DNA of 64,000 nucleotides, from assembly GCA_023052935.1 (NCBI GenBank), contig CM041292.1:31011454-31075453 (forward strand), in the 5' to 3' direction. Positions within the stretch are counted from its first letter, which is position 1; each line of letters opens with the position of its first letter. The notes under the pieces are model-generated. The model was not told the DNA's origin, searched no databases, and saw only the letters and a list, made by a program, of their open reading frames with translations. Positions 36,044 to 47,669 of this stretch are shown piece by piece. Source of the stretch: Piezodorus guildinii. Lineage: Eukaryota; Arthropoda; Insecta; Hemiptera; Pentatomidae. The position numbers and the translations under genes were made by a program.

Positions 36044-36559
36044 ATGGTATTCATAAATATCAGTCAAATATTCCACCTTGAAGATGTAGGAATCGGAGGT
36101 TAATTAATTCTAAAGACGTTCTTTTCCTAAATTTGAGCTATCCCCAAGTTATCATAGGTTTCCATTTGCCTTGGCCTGTCGCCCTTGACCCGTTCCGGGA
36201 TGTGATGGTGTAGGATCTGGTCTTCAATGCCTATCTATAGTAGTCATCCTCATCCACAACTTCTTATCCTTTCATTCTTTTTTTGCAAATATATAGGCAT
36301 TCTTGAATAGGTAACCCAAAACAGTAATTCTTAACATATAATATGAAGAATCTGGTGCAAAAATCACGATTATATTAATCTATTTTCAGAGTTTTTTAGC
36401 TATTAATTATAGTTTTATCATATGACATACACATCGCCTGCTACTTAAACGGACAATTCTGCAATTTTCACATCTCAGGATGTTCCCATAATAGCCTCCC
36501 TGACTGTACAAAACCACTTGATGCATCCACAAAATTGATACTCTTTTTGCAAAATTCGA
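36042..36559. other. unassigned sequence
   Basis: 36120-36240 is GC-richer with no ORF or family match. Confidence 0.35.
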
Positions 36560-37020
36560 TTAAAACATGACAAGTCAAAACATGTACCGTTGGTACTACG
36601 AAAAAAACCCTTGGCAACCATTTTTTTCGGTGACAACCAAATTCCTCTGACCAACTCTGTACATTACCTAGGACTAACACTTGACTGTAGGAGGACAAGG
36701 GGCCCACTTAGACAGAAGCTGAACACATACACATACCTACTTAAGCCAATATGTACTTACACCTTACAGATTTATGGTTCAGCAAAAAAAAAAAAAATTG
36801 CAATCGATTTAATCATAATGTTGAACTTATAACGGCAGCTCTCTGTTACGAAAATAACAAATCCATTCGTATGAAATTACAACAACCAATCGTTGACCAC
36901 AACATACAAAATCTATACGCGTTTTCATAGCCATTTGCACGAACACAACAATAGAATTGTAAACAATACGCCAATCGCTAAAATACCGCTTAAGAGAAAG
37001 GAAAGCCTACGATGGGTGCT
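36560..37020 (+). mobile_element. J3: distant Jockey-like ORF2 C-terminal fragment
   Basis: The frame at 36590-36760 reads VLRKKPLATIFFGDNQIPLT then NSVHYLGLTLD, the conserved YLGLxLD segment downstream of the polymerase in Jockey elements. LKPICTYTLQIYGSAK follows. 36920-37010, in another frame, gives FHSHLHEH and NNTPIAKIPLKRK, equivalent to the C-terminal leucine/arginine motif. A deletion after LTLD and frame changes show it is a relic. It is too diverged to be J1 or J2. Confidence 0.65.
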
Positions 37021-39192
37021 GCTGGTCACTTCCATTTCCTATCATATCTGCTGCTGAAGTATCTACAGCACATTTGTTTATTATCAGAACACTTCGGCAA
37101 ATCAAGAATTTGAATATAAAAAGTTTTAAAAATGTGTTTAATCTTAGCAGAAACGTTTTAATTAAATTAAATAATGCTACTTTGCGTAGGTTGGACAATT
37201 CTTCCTTTATTTCTTTTAATATTAAAATTCGTATTTTGAAAATCGATTCCTAGGTTTTCATAAAGTTCTATTAGTGATCCTTTTTTTTTTTTTTTTTTGA
37301 AATCGATATTTTTTATACTCAAAGGAAACCAAAATAGCAAAAAAACTTAGTTTGGCCACTAACGGAATGGAGTAAACAGTTTGTTGCAAAATATTTAACA
37401 TCTTTCCTTTCCTAACCCCTAACTTAACACATTTTTAATAATTATGTAATAATTTTTTTCATTTAGTTAATTAATTTTTTCGTAGCAGCTCCGACATTTC
37501 CATATTTAATTGAATGCAATTACAATAAATCAATTCGAGTAGAACAAAACTTGAATGCCCGTACTTCACCGATCTTATTAATAAAATTTATGATTTATTT
37601 TAATTAACAGTTTTTTATGATTCATATCTCGTTTGTCATTAAACGATTTATATATTAGTCTAATTCTATGAAATAATGTTAACTCTGTATTATATCTTAT
37701 GATAGTGAACTAATTATACAAATTTCAATAACCTTTGTTTTGTTTTTTTAATCTAAACAGAAAAAAATATGAGAAATAATTGATATTCGCAAAGTAATTA
37801 TGTCGTAATAAATAAAATGCGATATTTTTTAACCAGTGCTTTATACTTTATAAGTCGTTCAATTCAGGGATTTTAATTGTCTTTTGTAAATTTCATTTTA
37901 TATATATTAACTGGGCAGTGCGAGGGAATAGAAATTAATTGTTTATAATTTTAAGATAGAACAAATGAAACCTCTCATTGTTTTATGAATATATATTTTC
38001 TCTAGATGAAAGTTTTAATTGTAAGTTTAAACTGCCACTAATTAATGTTAATTTATATTAAAGCTGTATAAATCCATCTATCCACTGTATAGGATGCTCG
38101 TATACTGCATATACGAGTGATGAAAAGACATATGTTTAATAATGTTGAAAATAAAGAGCAATAACAATTAAATTGAGTAAAAAAAAAAAATATTCCGGGC
38201 ACATTCATCCCTGTTTACCTAAAATAATTAAACTTATTTTATTTATTTCTTCTTCCGGTGCACAATATACAAGGCAATGTCAACACCAACGTGCGGATTA
38301 TACCAGGAAGTTAATGTTGCAAATTACATTCTTTTAAGTAAATCGTTTTCCATTAATGTAACACCTCCTATGATTGGGGTCCTTCTAGTATGTCTTCTCC
38401 TAATGTTCAAATGAGTTGGACGCACAGCCGTTTTCAAACTATACATTAAAAAAAAAAAAAATGTTAGATGAGGAAAATCGCTATCTAATAAAAAATATAC
38501 ACAGGTTTTCTTCAGCAGCTTGGTCCGTTCAGCTTTAAAAAAGGTGCAAGTTAGCAAACTATGCTCAGCAGACTGTTGGACACTACTTATGGAGGAAAAA
38601 GCAGGATTACTGGAGATCCTAACGCTTTTCTTCCAGCGGCACTTCTGATATTGAAAGCAAGTGGTGACAGAGTGTTGTAAATCTCAACATGGCTTCAACC
38701 CTGTAGCGGATATTGTTTAGTAAGTGGGTCGTGACTTTCTAGGCCATGTGTAGATTTGTCTTTGCGACCTCATGGATTTCCATAAAATCGTTTCGGTCCA
38801 TATAAGTCAGTTCATGATTGCACACGTTTAGCTATTTTGATGGAGGAGCTTGTCTATATTAATTTTTATAGCAACCTCTTTATTACTATGAGGTGGTCTC
38901 TGTTGTTCCCTTCAAAATTTGATTTAAGCCTGGGTGGAAGTTCCTCTACTAAGTGCAAATATTTCGTAAAGCATGTGTGTTGTTTATTTACTTTTAATTA
39001 GAACTAGTTATTTTTCTCTACTCTCTTAAATTCGTTTTTTATATGTTATCATAAATTTTGTGTTATTTAAATATAGTGTTCATGAATCCTTTTATCCCTA
39101 TTACTTTATTCCGTTATTTTAACAAAATACAACCAAATTAATTATAAATGTAAGATTTATGTCAAAAAAAAATCTGGTGCGGCTAACACACG
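37021..39192. other. mostly AT-rich unassigned sequence
   Basis: 38270-38960 is somewhat GC-richer with no sustained frame and no motif I trust. 37284-37301 and 38450-38462 are T/A runs. A K-like trace cannot be confirmed here. Confidence 0.3.
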
Positions 39193-40092
39193 ACTTTCAC
39201 TTACATCCGTTTTTAGAATCAATTAAAGAATTTTCAAATACAGTTAGAGGTAAAAATGAGTGAAACCATTAAAGAATTAATTTAATGGATTTCTATAGAA
39301 ACATGTTTTCTATTAAAAAATCTATCATATTATTATCTAAAATAATCACTTAGTTTTATCAGCTTTTCATCACTCTCTAATAACTTTTAAAAGCCTGTGA
39401 ATATTTTATAATACTTAAATATTATCTACTTAAAATAGATAATATTTTTTTCTAAAATCTCAAACTTTCCAACGGTATATCATACCTGTATATATATTAC
39501 TGTTCTTATATTCAAAAACAAAAAATTGCATAAAAAATATATTTTTCTAGTTTTCTCCTTTAGTTGGGTATTTAATTCCTTCAATTTATATATTTGCCTG
39601 TTTTTCATTAGCGGGAACAAGATAATATACTTATTAAAGGTACTTAAGAGAAAGAAAATTTAAAATATCGGCACTTAAGCCCTGTCAAACCATTTTAATT
39701 CAAATAAAACCTAACTGATATTAAAGCCAATTAAATTTTACATCGATATAGGGAGTTTAAACAAAATCGTCGGAACTGTTTGCGAGAAAATCGAAAAAAT
39801 GTGCAAAATGCATAGTATAAAGTAGCTCTTCTGGTAAGCCGATTTTGATGAAAAAGATTTTGTAACGTCTCGGGCATATAGTTGTCTTAATTGTGAAATT
39901 TTAGTTTCATAGGATTTACAGTTTCCGCCCGGGAGTTAGCACACATACACACACACACACAAACAGACCTTTTTGCGGGACTTGGTTATTTAGACTCAGG
40001 GGACCCTAAAATGTGTATTTCCTTTGAAAACTGGAATTCGAAAATTTTCGCGATCGCAATACTTTCTCTTACTATATATAGTAAGTGAAAGT
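39193..40092 (+). repeat. repeat E, full-length copy 3
   Basis: It begins ACTTTCACTTAC and ends GTAAGTGAAAGT, with the CTTACTATATATAGTAAG palindrome immediately inside the right end. It is the copy closest to 10173-11045; differences include a (CA)n expansion near 39944-39962 and a 30-base AT insertion near 39400-39440. Confidence 0.75.
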
Positions 40093-40194
40093 AAAAAGAA
40101 AGTAACTAGATGCACGTGACGTCATTTAATCGTTTAAAGACAGATCAAGATACATTACTACTACAACTCAGTTATTTTTTACAATAGAGAAAAG

Positions 40195-40480
40195 TATCGA
40201 CTTATCTTATTTTATAATCGACCAAAAAAATAAATAACAATTTTTTTTTTATTGGGTTAGAACAAGCAGAAATATAGCGTTTTAAAATAAGCATTACTGA
40301 TATGCCAATATCCTTTGAATTATTTATTGTTTTTTATATTAGTTAATTGCCTAACAACAGCTATAAAAACAGTTATATCATAATATTGTTTTTTGGAAGT
40401 AATAGACCATTGTGTAATCATGTGCAGCGTTTTTTATAAATACAAACAAATCAATAACAAATAAAATAAACTTTTTTTTA
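40195..40480 (+). repeat. repeat F, partial copy
   Basis: TATATTAGTTAATTGCCTAA, ACAGCTATAAAAACAGTTAT, GTAATAGACCATTGTGTAAT and CAGCGTTTTTTATAAATA match the right half of F at 57865-58570. Confidence 0.55.
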
Positions 40481-41069
40481 AAATATATTTTTATTAAAAT
40501 TTACAACGGTATTTTATTATACAACAAGAGAATATGCTTATTAATGATAATATACAAATAAACCTAATACACTTGCCTTACCTGGATTATTGGGTACGAA
40601 AAAAAAAAACACCTTTGAGGAGGTTAACCTGGTAATTGATGTAACAGAACAGTCAAGGTAGGGAATTATCATATGATATTGGGCAAGAGATAAATAACAA
40701 TAACTAAAAGCATTATCTTGGTTTTGTTTAGATTTTAAATAATAATAATTAATTTAAATCAATTTATAATGCCCCGAAAAATTAAATTTATACAGCAGTA
40801 AGACAAGAATCGTTACGCGCTACTATTGTCTTGGCTTAACTACCAACCCTCATCATCCATATTAGTAAAACCGGTCATACGAGTAGATCAAGTCCCAAGA
40901 GAAAAAAAAAAAAACTACGCACTTAGTACCTTGGCATTGTGGCGACATTGTCTTGTTGCTTAGTGACAAACAATTAACTTTTTTTTTTTAGTAGCGTAGG
41001 ATTTTCTTTAATTAGTCTTTTCCGAAAATATTTGTAATGTCTACTTTTATACTATATTATTTAATTCCA
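40481..41069. other. AT-rich sequence with a possible J2 tail
   Basis: 40485-40575 resembles the reverse of a J2 3' end (ATTTACAACGGTATTTTATT, ATATACAACAAG), which would be a minus-strand remnant. The match is short. The remainder is unassigned. Confidence 0.3.
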
Positions 41070-41835
41070 ATACGCCTCCCACACTCTTCAATCCCATATC
41101 CGAGACCTTGAAGTATGGTGACAGAATTGGAGGATTAAAATTAATTCTAACCCATCCCACCAGATAACATTTACCCTTCGTCGTAAAGCAATGACTTCCT
41201 GCCCTACAGTATCCTTTCATGACACTCCACTAGCCCCTGTTGAACAGATTCGATACCTAGGACTCCACCTTGACATACGTCTAACTTGGGATCCCCATAC
41301 AAGACTGAAACGACAAGAAACTGCCCGACGACTACTTCAACACTTACTGGACAAACGTTCCAACCTACCACTTAATTACAAAAGACTTATTTATATGACC
41401 ATCATAAGACCGATATTTACTTACGGAATAGAGCTATGAGGCTCTACTAAACCATCGAATTCTTCTCGTATCCAATCCTTACAATCCAAAATCCTTCGTA
41501 AAATCCTTAACGCTCCTTACTTTGTCACGAATAAGCTCATCCATAAAGACCTTAATGTCCCATATGTTTCTGAATTAGCCAGGTATCAATCGTTCTATGA
41601 AAAACTCCATTTCCACTCTAATCTAATATTTTCTATTCTGTCACCCTCTTCCATTCCTGACAATCCCCTGCGGCGTCTGAAAAGAAGATGGCCTCGAGAC
41701 CTTCTAGTTTAAAATACTTTAGAGTGGTCCCAATAGCGTCTCTACGTGTATTTCATGTCAGTTTACTATGCCCATCACATTTACATGTTGTATATAATAA
41801 TAAAGTTGTAAATATCAATAAATATGTTTAAAAAA
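41070..41835 (+). mobile_element. J2 Jockey-like retrotransposon, 3' part
   Basis: It encodes the end of the polymerase protein: SNPSHQITFTLRRK, EQIRYLGLHLDIRLTWDPHT, DKRSNLPLNYKRLIYMTIIR, STKPSNSS and PLRRLKRRWPRDLLV-stop near 41711. A TGA at about 41438 interrupts WGSTK, and a few codons are missing in the QETARR segment. The 3' UTR with CATGTTGTATATAATAATAA ends at AATAAATATGTTTAAAAAAA (about 41835). 5'-truncated and inactive. Confidence 0.85.
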
Positions 41836-42049
41836 AATTCCAGTATATTTTAATGGTTTTTATTTGATTTCTAGGAAGGCATAATTTGTTTTAAAAAATA
41901 CAAAAAAACATTGTTTATTTACGATTTCGTATAGCTATATTTGACTTTAACTCATCATGGACTAAGAAATAAATCAAATAAGTAATCAATTATATTATTA
42001 TTTATGAAAATCACTCAAATTTATTCGTTTTCGATTACTATATCAACTT

Positions 42050-42779
42050 TATAAATAAGAAAACTTTTTTTTTCCAAAATCATTGCCCACGGGCAATACG
42101 CGGCCTGAGCCGTGGACTGTATATACCATTATTAATACATATACATAGAATGTTAATGTATTTATTTTTGTAACTAACTTGGTGGATAAGAAAAAATTTT
42201 GTTTTCCAAAATCATTAGATATCAAACGATATATTACTATTCTTACGTTCTGGGAAAAAAAAAATCTAAGTAAAAATTTTGTTTTTTTTCCCATTTAGTT
42301 AGTGATGAAATTCGTTCAACTTGTATATTTATTAGTTTTTATCAAAGCTAGTAAAACGATATGGTCATTTTTTTGGAATCTATAAAATGAAAGAAATCAA
42401 TATGATTTAAAGCTTATTAAATTTTGCATCTATAAGGAAAGGTTAATCAAAATCGTTAGAGACGTTCGATGAAATTAAAAAGGGTGCAAAATGTATAGCA
42501 TAAAGTGGATCTTATAGTTAGTCACCTAACTCAGGTTAGATAAAAAAATTTCTGTAACATCGGGCGTATAGTTGTCATAAATACGAAATTTCATTTTCAT
42601 ACGAATTTTCGTTTTCACGCTAAACATCCTCAATGATACACACATACCTTTTTGCGGTACTTGTTCATTTGGTCTCAGGGGAACCCAAAACGGATTTTGC
42701 TGGAGAAAACTCGAATTAGAAAATGTTCACGATCCCAATACTTTTCCTTACTATATATTTCATATAGCTAAGTGAAAGT
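42050..42779 (+). repeat. repeat E, 5'-truncated copy 4 with an internal duplication
   Basis: The right two thirds of E is recognisable (CCATTTAGTTAGTGATGAAA, CGATCCCAATACTTTTCCTT, CTAAGTGAAAGT end at 42779). Near its left end the block GATAAGAAAAAATTTTGTTT with CCAAAATCATTAGA (42184 on) is a second version of 42051-42085, so about 133 bases are duplicated or flank an insertion. Confidence 0.65.
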
Positions 42780-42879
42780 AATAACTATGTCAGCTTCGTA
42801 TGTTTTTAGTTAAACTGTAATAAGTAACGAATTCATATAGGAGTGCATAAAGGTCAGTAGTTCACATAAGCAAATCCAG

Positions 42880-43200
42880 CAAATGTGAGAACGTGTTAAC
42901 AAAGCCGCATTTCCTGGGAGTGGAGTTGGATTAGGTTTTCGTCAAATTGGACCTGGAGAAACCTCAGCTCTGGAAATGTGTTGCGGACCAACACCTGGGT
43001 TTCTGGCAAGCCTGCCACCGCAGGACCTTGACCTGTGGGAACACGGACCTCAGGAACAATTATATTGGCACCGCTGATGGATGAGGCTCCAGCGCCGGTC
43101 GCTTCTGGTCCTTCCCTGACCTTCAAGGGTCGTCGACCCCGAAGAGCTCAAGGACGCCTACTAATGATAGTGCAGCAGTTGCAGTACCTTAGCACCTGGT
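42880..43200. other. GC-rich island with long open frames
   Basis: This segment is about half G+C in a window that is mostly far below that. The minus frame 42896-43126 (76 codons, MKVREGPEATGAGASSISGA onward) and plus frames (AAFPGSGVGLGFRQIGPGET, and LAPLMDEAPAPVASGPSL near 43050-43120) are all open because stop codons are rare at this composition. No domain is recognisable. It could be a host exon, a promoter-linked CpG-rich patch or a retroelement remnant. Confidence 0.35.
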
Positions 43201-43389
43201 TATAATGCACTATACAAATGTTTGATTAATCAGAGACAAAAGTATATTTTCTTACTAAATAAAACAAAAAAAGTTGTTACTAAGCCTCAAATGACGACGG
43301 TTTTACTATATGAAAACAAATTGAGGTATCGCGAATCAACAATATCTAAATGAAATAATAAAAAAACAAACTACTGTGAATATCACACG

Positions 43390-43960
43390 ACTTTGACTTA
43401 CCTCGGGTTTAAAAATTGGAGTTAAAAAAAGTTTAATTGATTTAAGTTTCGCTGGAAAAATATGAATAAGATTAAATAATATAACAATATAAAATTGTTA
43501 CGTACAATAATCACTTGAGTTTATCCCCTTTTCGTCACTCTATATTAACTTATGGGAGGAGGGGGAAGGAGGACCCGTGGCTGAGTGGCTAGCGCGCTAG
43601 TTTCACGCTAAAGGTTGTGAGTTCGAATACCAGTCCCGGCGGGACTTTTATAAGGATGCTATTAAAAGGGGATTCATTCACAGCCTCTCCCCCACGTATG
43701 TAAAACCCGTCAGCAGAGAAAAATAATACCTACATAGATACGTTTGCTCTTTTTTACATAATTCAGTAATCAAATTCTTTCATCTTATATTATGTTTTTT
43801 ATCAATGCTATCATGATATGTTTAATTTCTTCGAATCTAAGAAATTTAGAGAAAGAGAAATTTAATATTATTCAGTCAGGACTATTTCAATTAGTATAAA
43901 GCCTATATGATAATAAAGGCAATTGATTTTACATGGATGTAGCGAGGTTAATCAAGGTCA
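43390..43960 (+). repeat. repeat E, copy 5, 3'-truncated and split by a SINE B
   Basis: It starts CACACGACTTTGACTTACCT. Blocks CACTTGAGTTTATCCCCTTT and TCGTCACTCTATATTAACTT precede the SINE; TTTAATTTCTTCGAATCTAA and AGTCAGGACTATTTCAATTA follow it. The right end of E is missing. Confidence 0.65.
43565..43715 (+). mobile_element. SINE B, short-head copy
   Basis: The head has A box TGGCTGAGTGG and B box GAGTTCGAATA about 48 bases apart, the ordinary tRNA spacing, then CCGGCGGGACTTTTAT shared with the other SINE B copies. The acceptor-stem positions do not pair, so it is not a functional tRNA gene. The 3' body ends near CACAGCCTCTCCC. Confidence 0.65.
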
Positions 43961-44118
43961 AATAAATTAAAAAAATATATTTTAAATGAAACATAGAAAA
44001 CTTAGCTATAAAAATAAAATAAAATCAAAATATTTGCTGTGCATTCATGTTTTTTTTTACAAAGCCCATTTTTAAAATTAATTATAGCTTTATTGTTATA
44101 TTGTATTTGTCATAGAAT

Positions 44119-44720
44119 AGAATAGAAAAAAAAAATATTCTGGGACTAGGTCACCTAAGGATAACAGTAATGTACAATTGAAATATATAATAGGTCTGGC
44201 CAATAGACCAAATAAACAGGATTAATTATTATTTATAATGATTATTTACAATTACAATTATTTACTATAAGAAGAACTACTATACATAAAAAAAAAAATA
44301 TATATAGTTTCTAAATTTTGTATTCTAAGAAAATAAAATCTTATTTTTAAAAAAAATTAAATTAAAAGCAAATTAAAGTTTTGGCGGTAAACAGCAATCT
44401 TTATTCATTCAATGTAGATTAATAGATAAAATTGACATATCACGTTTGCTGTTTGTCTATTTGGTACGACAGAAGATATGGAAAAGTTGGGATTTGAATT
44501 AAAATAAAGAGGCAGCATAGCGGATATGGGTTAGCAAGGAATTGGAGAGTGTGTTAGAGCGAAGAATAAAGGAACGATCAAAAGTTTTGGTTCTGTGTGT
44601 AGGAAGGTAAAGGTCAGAATCTCGCGATCTGGTTTCAAGTGAGTGGACTGAGGATTTAAATTTAAGAAGACTGTGGATGTAGGAAGGATGCTGGGAGTTT
44701 ATAGTTTGTAGTATTAACTA
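44119..44720 (-). mobile_element. non-LTR relic of the 53710 family
   Basis: The left end (AGAATAGAATAG, then ATTCTGGGACTAGGTC) resembles the 53741 end (ATTCTGGGACAAGTC). On the minus strand, codons near 44530-44690 correspond to the C-terminal segment seen at 54094-54459, for example GAGGATTTAAATTTAAGAAG versus GAGGATTTAAATGAAAGTAT. Frames are disrupted. Confidence 0.55.
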
Positions 44721-45654
44721 AATATACGGTGCTTCTTAGTATTAATATAAATTTACAGTAGTTATATTACCAAATATTTGTAAACATAATCACAACACAT
44801 CCATTTCAAGGGGATAAAGTAGACACTGACATGGTATTTTATTCTTAATTTATCAAATTATTTAAACATATTCCAAATTAATAAATCGGAAATAAGTTCT
44901 GTTTAACCTTCGAGGAAATACAAGGCAATGTACTATACAACTTAGGTAATAACAAAGGCTGTACGTTTTCTCAGGATTTTCTTCAAAGCTGGTTCCAGAA
45001 AACTTTGTATCCGTCCAACTTCACCGTTGTATTACTTCACAAAGCAACCACCAAACTCCCCCCATAGTCTTTCACCAGAGTTACTTACTATTGAAAAAGG
45101 TTTTGTTTATAGCTTTTTAGTTAACTGGGGTTGCGTTCTCATCAAAATGTACTGCAATTTATTATTATACATCTAGATAATAATATAAACGGCATTTAAT
45201 TTTTCCAATAATTTAAATATTATCAGTATTTGAGATGACCATAACCATAATATATGAATTAAACTCGTTTAATAATACGTATGGCCTAACAAATAGTATA
45301 ACCAACACAGCATTTTTTTTTTACTTTTTACTTTGAATTAATAACCCCCTTGGCATATTGTGGGATATGATTTGAGTTGCATTATAAATGTATTACTGGA
45401 CCTTGCTACAAATCGCTTTGCATAATCATACGGTTTCTGAACTTCTAAGCAGTTAAGCTCAGAGGCCTTGTATGAACTTGAATTAAAGGCGATATCTGTT
45501 CTTTTTGTTATTGCTAAATATTTTACCTGAGGTAATAGCTGAGTCGAAAACATATGGGGAAAAATTATACGTTTTCAGATAGGAATATGAATAATCGCTT
45601 TATGGCTTTCAAATTATTGTTTAAATGTACCATATGAGAGTAATAATTATTTCA
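44721..45654. other. AT-rich sequence, nothing recognised
   Basis: No coding or repeat signal apart from a short minus frame without motif. Confidence 0.4.
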
Positions 45655-45966
45655 GTGGCCGCGAGACGTTTTGTTAACATTTAAATTGGAGTTCTCACAC
45701 TGGTTAGATCCTCCTATATGTTTGTGGATATTGCGCCCTAGCTCGGCCTCCACTGGCTCACACCAGTGACGCGACTGAGAGCGAGGCACTGGGAAATCTT
45801 GGACTGCGCTTTTCCCTCTACAAGCGCAGGGAAAGGCCAAGTCTGGGGTTCCTTTAGTAAATTGTAAATATTGTATATAGTTATGATTTTGTGTATGATG
45901 TTAATGTATTTCTCACTTGTTTATTACATTTATCTCAATTATAGGTTTTTGGTTTTTCGTATATAC

Positions 45967-46038
<72 letters not shown>

Positions 46039-46620
46039 TATAAGTTTGTGTTGTTCTTAGGTTGCAGTCAATGAATAAACAATTTTATCTATGCGACGTT
46101 TCCAGAATTTATTGTTCTCATAATCATGCCTTAACAGTGGAAAAAAACAGAACATTAATATTATTGTACAATAATTAATATATGTTGTTATTGTTAGAGA
46201 TATAAAAAAGAGTACATTGAACAATGAATATTAATACAGTAGGTACATAGATATTTTCATATTAATATTCATTGTTCAATGTACTCTTTTTTATATCTCT
46301 AACAATAACAACATATATTAATTATTGTACAATAATATTAATGCTCAGTTTTTTTCCACTGTTAAGGCATGATTATGAGAACAATAAATTCTCGAAACGT
46401 CGCATAGATAAAATTGTTTATTCATTGACTGCAACCTAAGAACAACACAAACTTAAATTATCAACAGTCGAGAACTGATCAAACTATATATATATTATAT
46501 TTTATGTAATTTGACTATATCATTGTTTTCTGTATATTGTATGAATATGATCTCATATCACTATTACTAATGTTCATTTATATACAAATTGTAATATATC
46601 TCAATAAATAAAAAAAAAAA
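45655..46620 (+). mobile_element. J1 3' end interrupted by a foldback element
   Basis: It starts within the last codons (CAGTGGCCGCGAGAC) and continues with the longer J1 3' UTR subtype (GCGCCCTAGCTCGGCCTCCA, CACCAGTGACGCGACTGAGA). Then (TA)n at 45966-46040 and the palindrome 46041-46455. The J1 UTR resumes at 46490 (ATTTTATGTAATTTGACTAT) and ends in AATAAATAAA plus A run at 46600-46620. Confidence 0.85.
46041..46455. mobile_element. foldback element, two 195-bp inverted arms around a 25-bp loop
   Basis: The left arm 46041-46235 is the near-exact inverted complement of the right arm 46261-46455; I see only a handful of mismatches (for example near 46095 and 46150). The loop is 46236-46260. 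Ends are TAAGTTTGTG and CACAAACTTA. Each arm, read outward, contains a K-like end: ATGATTATGAGAACAATAAA, then TTCTCGAAACGTCGCATAG and TTGTTTATTC. It sits inside a J1 3' UTR whose two halves are recognisable on either side. No ORF. Confidence 0.85.
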
Positions 46621-47189
46621 GCTTTTACATAAGTTAACAATGATAGTTGTGTGCAAAAAATACTAGATTGTTTTTTTTCTGAAGTTGGTGATTCTAGGTC
46701 TATTTATTTTAAACGAACTATACGTGCTGATTACGGCAGCGTTAGGTCAGAGGCACCGGTTATTGTTCTAAATTATAAAAATTTAAATGATTTTATGTAT
46801 TTCATTAACTGTTACGTTTTTGAGGGATTTGGTATAATTTCCTATGACCTAAGGCAATTTAATCTCATCGGTCGCATTCTTACTTCTTAATCTTTCGTAT
46901 TGGATGCAATCCACTAATATTTGCTTTGTGGCGACTCGTTCCTCACAGTGTTCATATTTGGGCGGAGATGCGCCTTCCATTGAATAACTATGTGTGCGTC
47001 TTCTTTGTGTCTGATCCCCAGTCTCGTAAATATTAATTGTTTCTATTCTTTGACCTGAGAAAAGATCCAGGACATAGGTTTGTTTTTATTGATTTAAGTA
47101 TTTTATCTTGATTGACTTGATACCAATAATGATTCCAAATGATTTATTTTGATATAATTGTTTATTTATTACAAACAAACATTAATAAT
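46621..47189. other. unassigned sequence with a 79-codon frame
   Basis: 46651-46890 is open on the plus strand (central part SIYFKRTIRADYGSVRSEAP, end FNLIGRILTS). The amino-acid texture is plausible for real protein, but there is no recognisable motif or splice context. It could be the degraded coding end of the family I element whose 3' UTR follows. Confidence 0.3.
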
Positions 47190-47470
47190 AATAGGCTTTG
47201 CGAACCCAAAGGTTCAACGACAAAGATTCGTCCAATGATGACCGTTCATTCTAGAATACCTTAGGTCAGAATTACCACAATTCTACCACAGACCCCTCGA
47301 CCTACCTTTCCGACACCTATCAGTCAGTTCAGCCTTTTTTTTTTTCAGCGCTCGTTCTTCTCTTAGCCTTCATACTGACAGGGTATAAGCTTTGTAATTG
47401 CATGTATTACAAATATTTATCTTTGTGTATATAAACATAATTTATTGTTTTATTTATTTATTTATTAGTC
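47190..47470 (+). repeat. family I 3' UTR
   Basis: CATACTGACAGGGTATAAGC followed by TTTGTAATTGCATGTATTAC parallels GTACTGACGGGGTACAAGCC at 53154 onward. The upstream pyrimidine-rich blocks (CCTACCTTTCCGACACCTAT) also correspond loosely. Probably the 3' end of an unidentified non-LTR element. Confidence 0.45.
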
Positions 47471-47669
47471 TTTGGAGTAATCCTCTCTACAGTTCCTCAT
47501 TTTTTATAATACAAAGTTATAAATTATCTAAGAAATAATAATAAGAAAATTATTGTCACGATTATAATTTAAGATTTTTTCGAAATGTATAAACAGCAAC
47601 AAAAAAAAAAAAAAAAAAAGAATAAAGTTTGATTAAGAGAGAAATTTTTTTTTTCAAAATACATGTGCT
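47471..47669. other. AT-rich spacer with A and T runs
   Basis: Poly-A at 47600-47618 and T runs near 47646 and 47682. No feature. Confidence 0.5.

Noticed and set aside
43570..43645. Apparent tRNA gene with A and B boxes
   Set aside because: Acceptor stem positions do not pair and the sequence continues into the SINE B body, so it is a SINE head.
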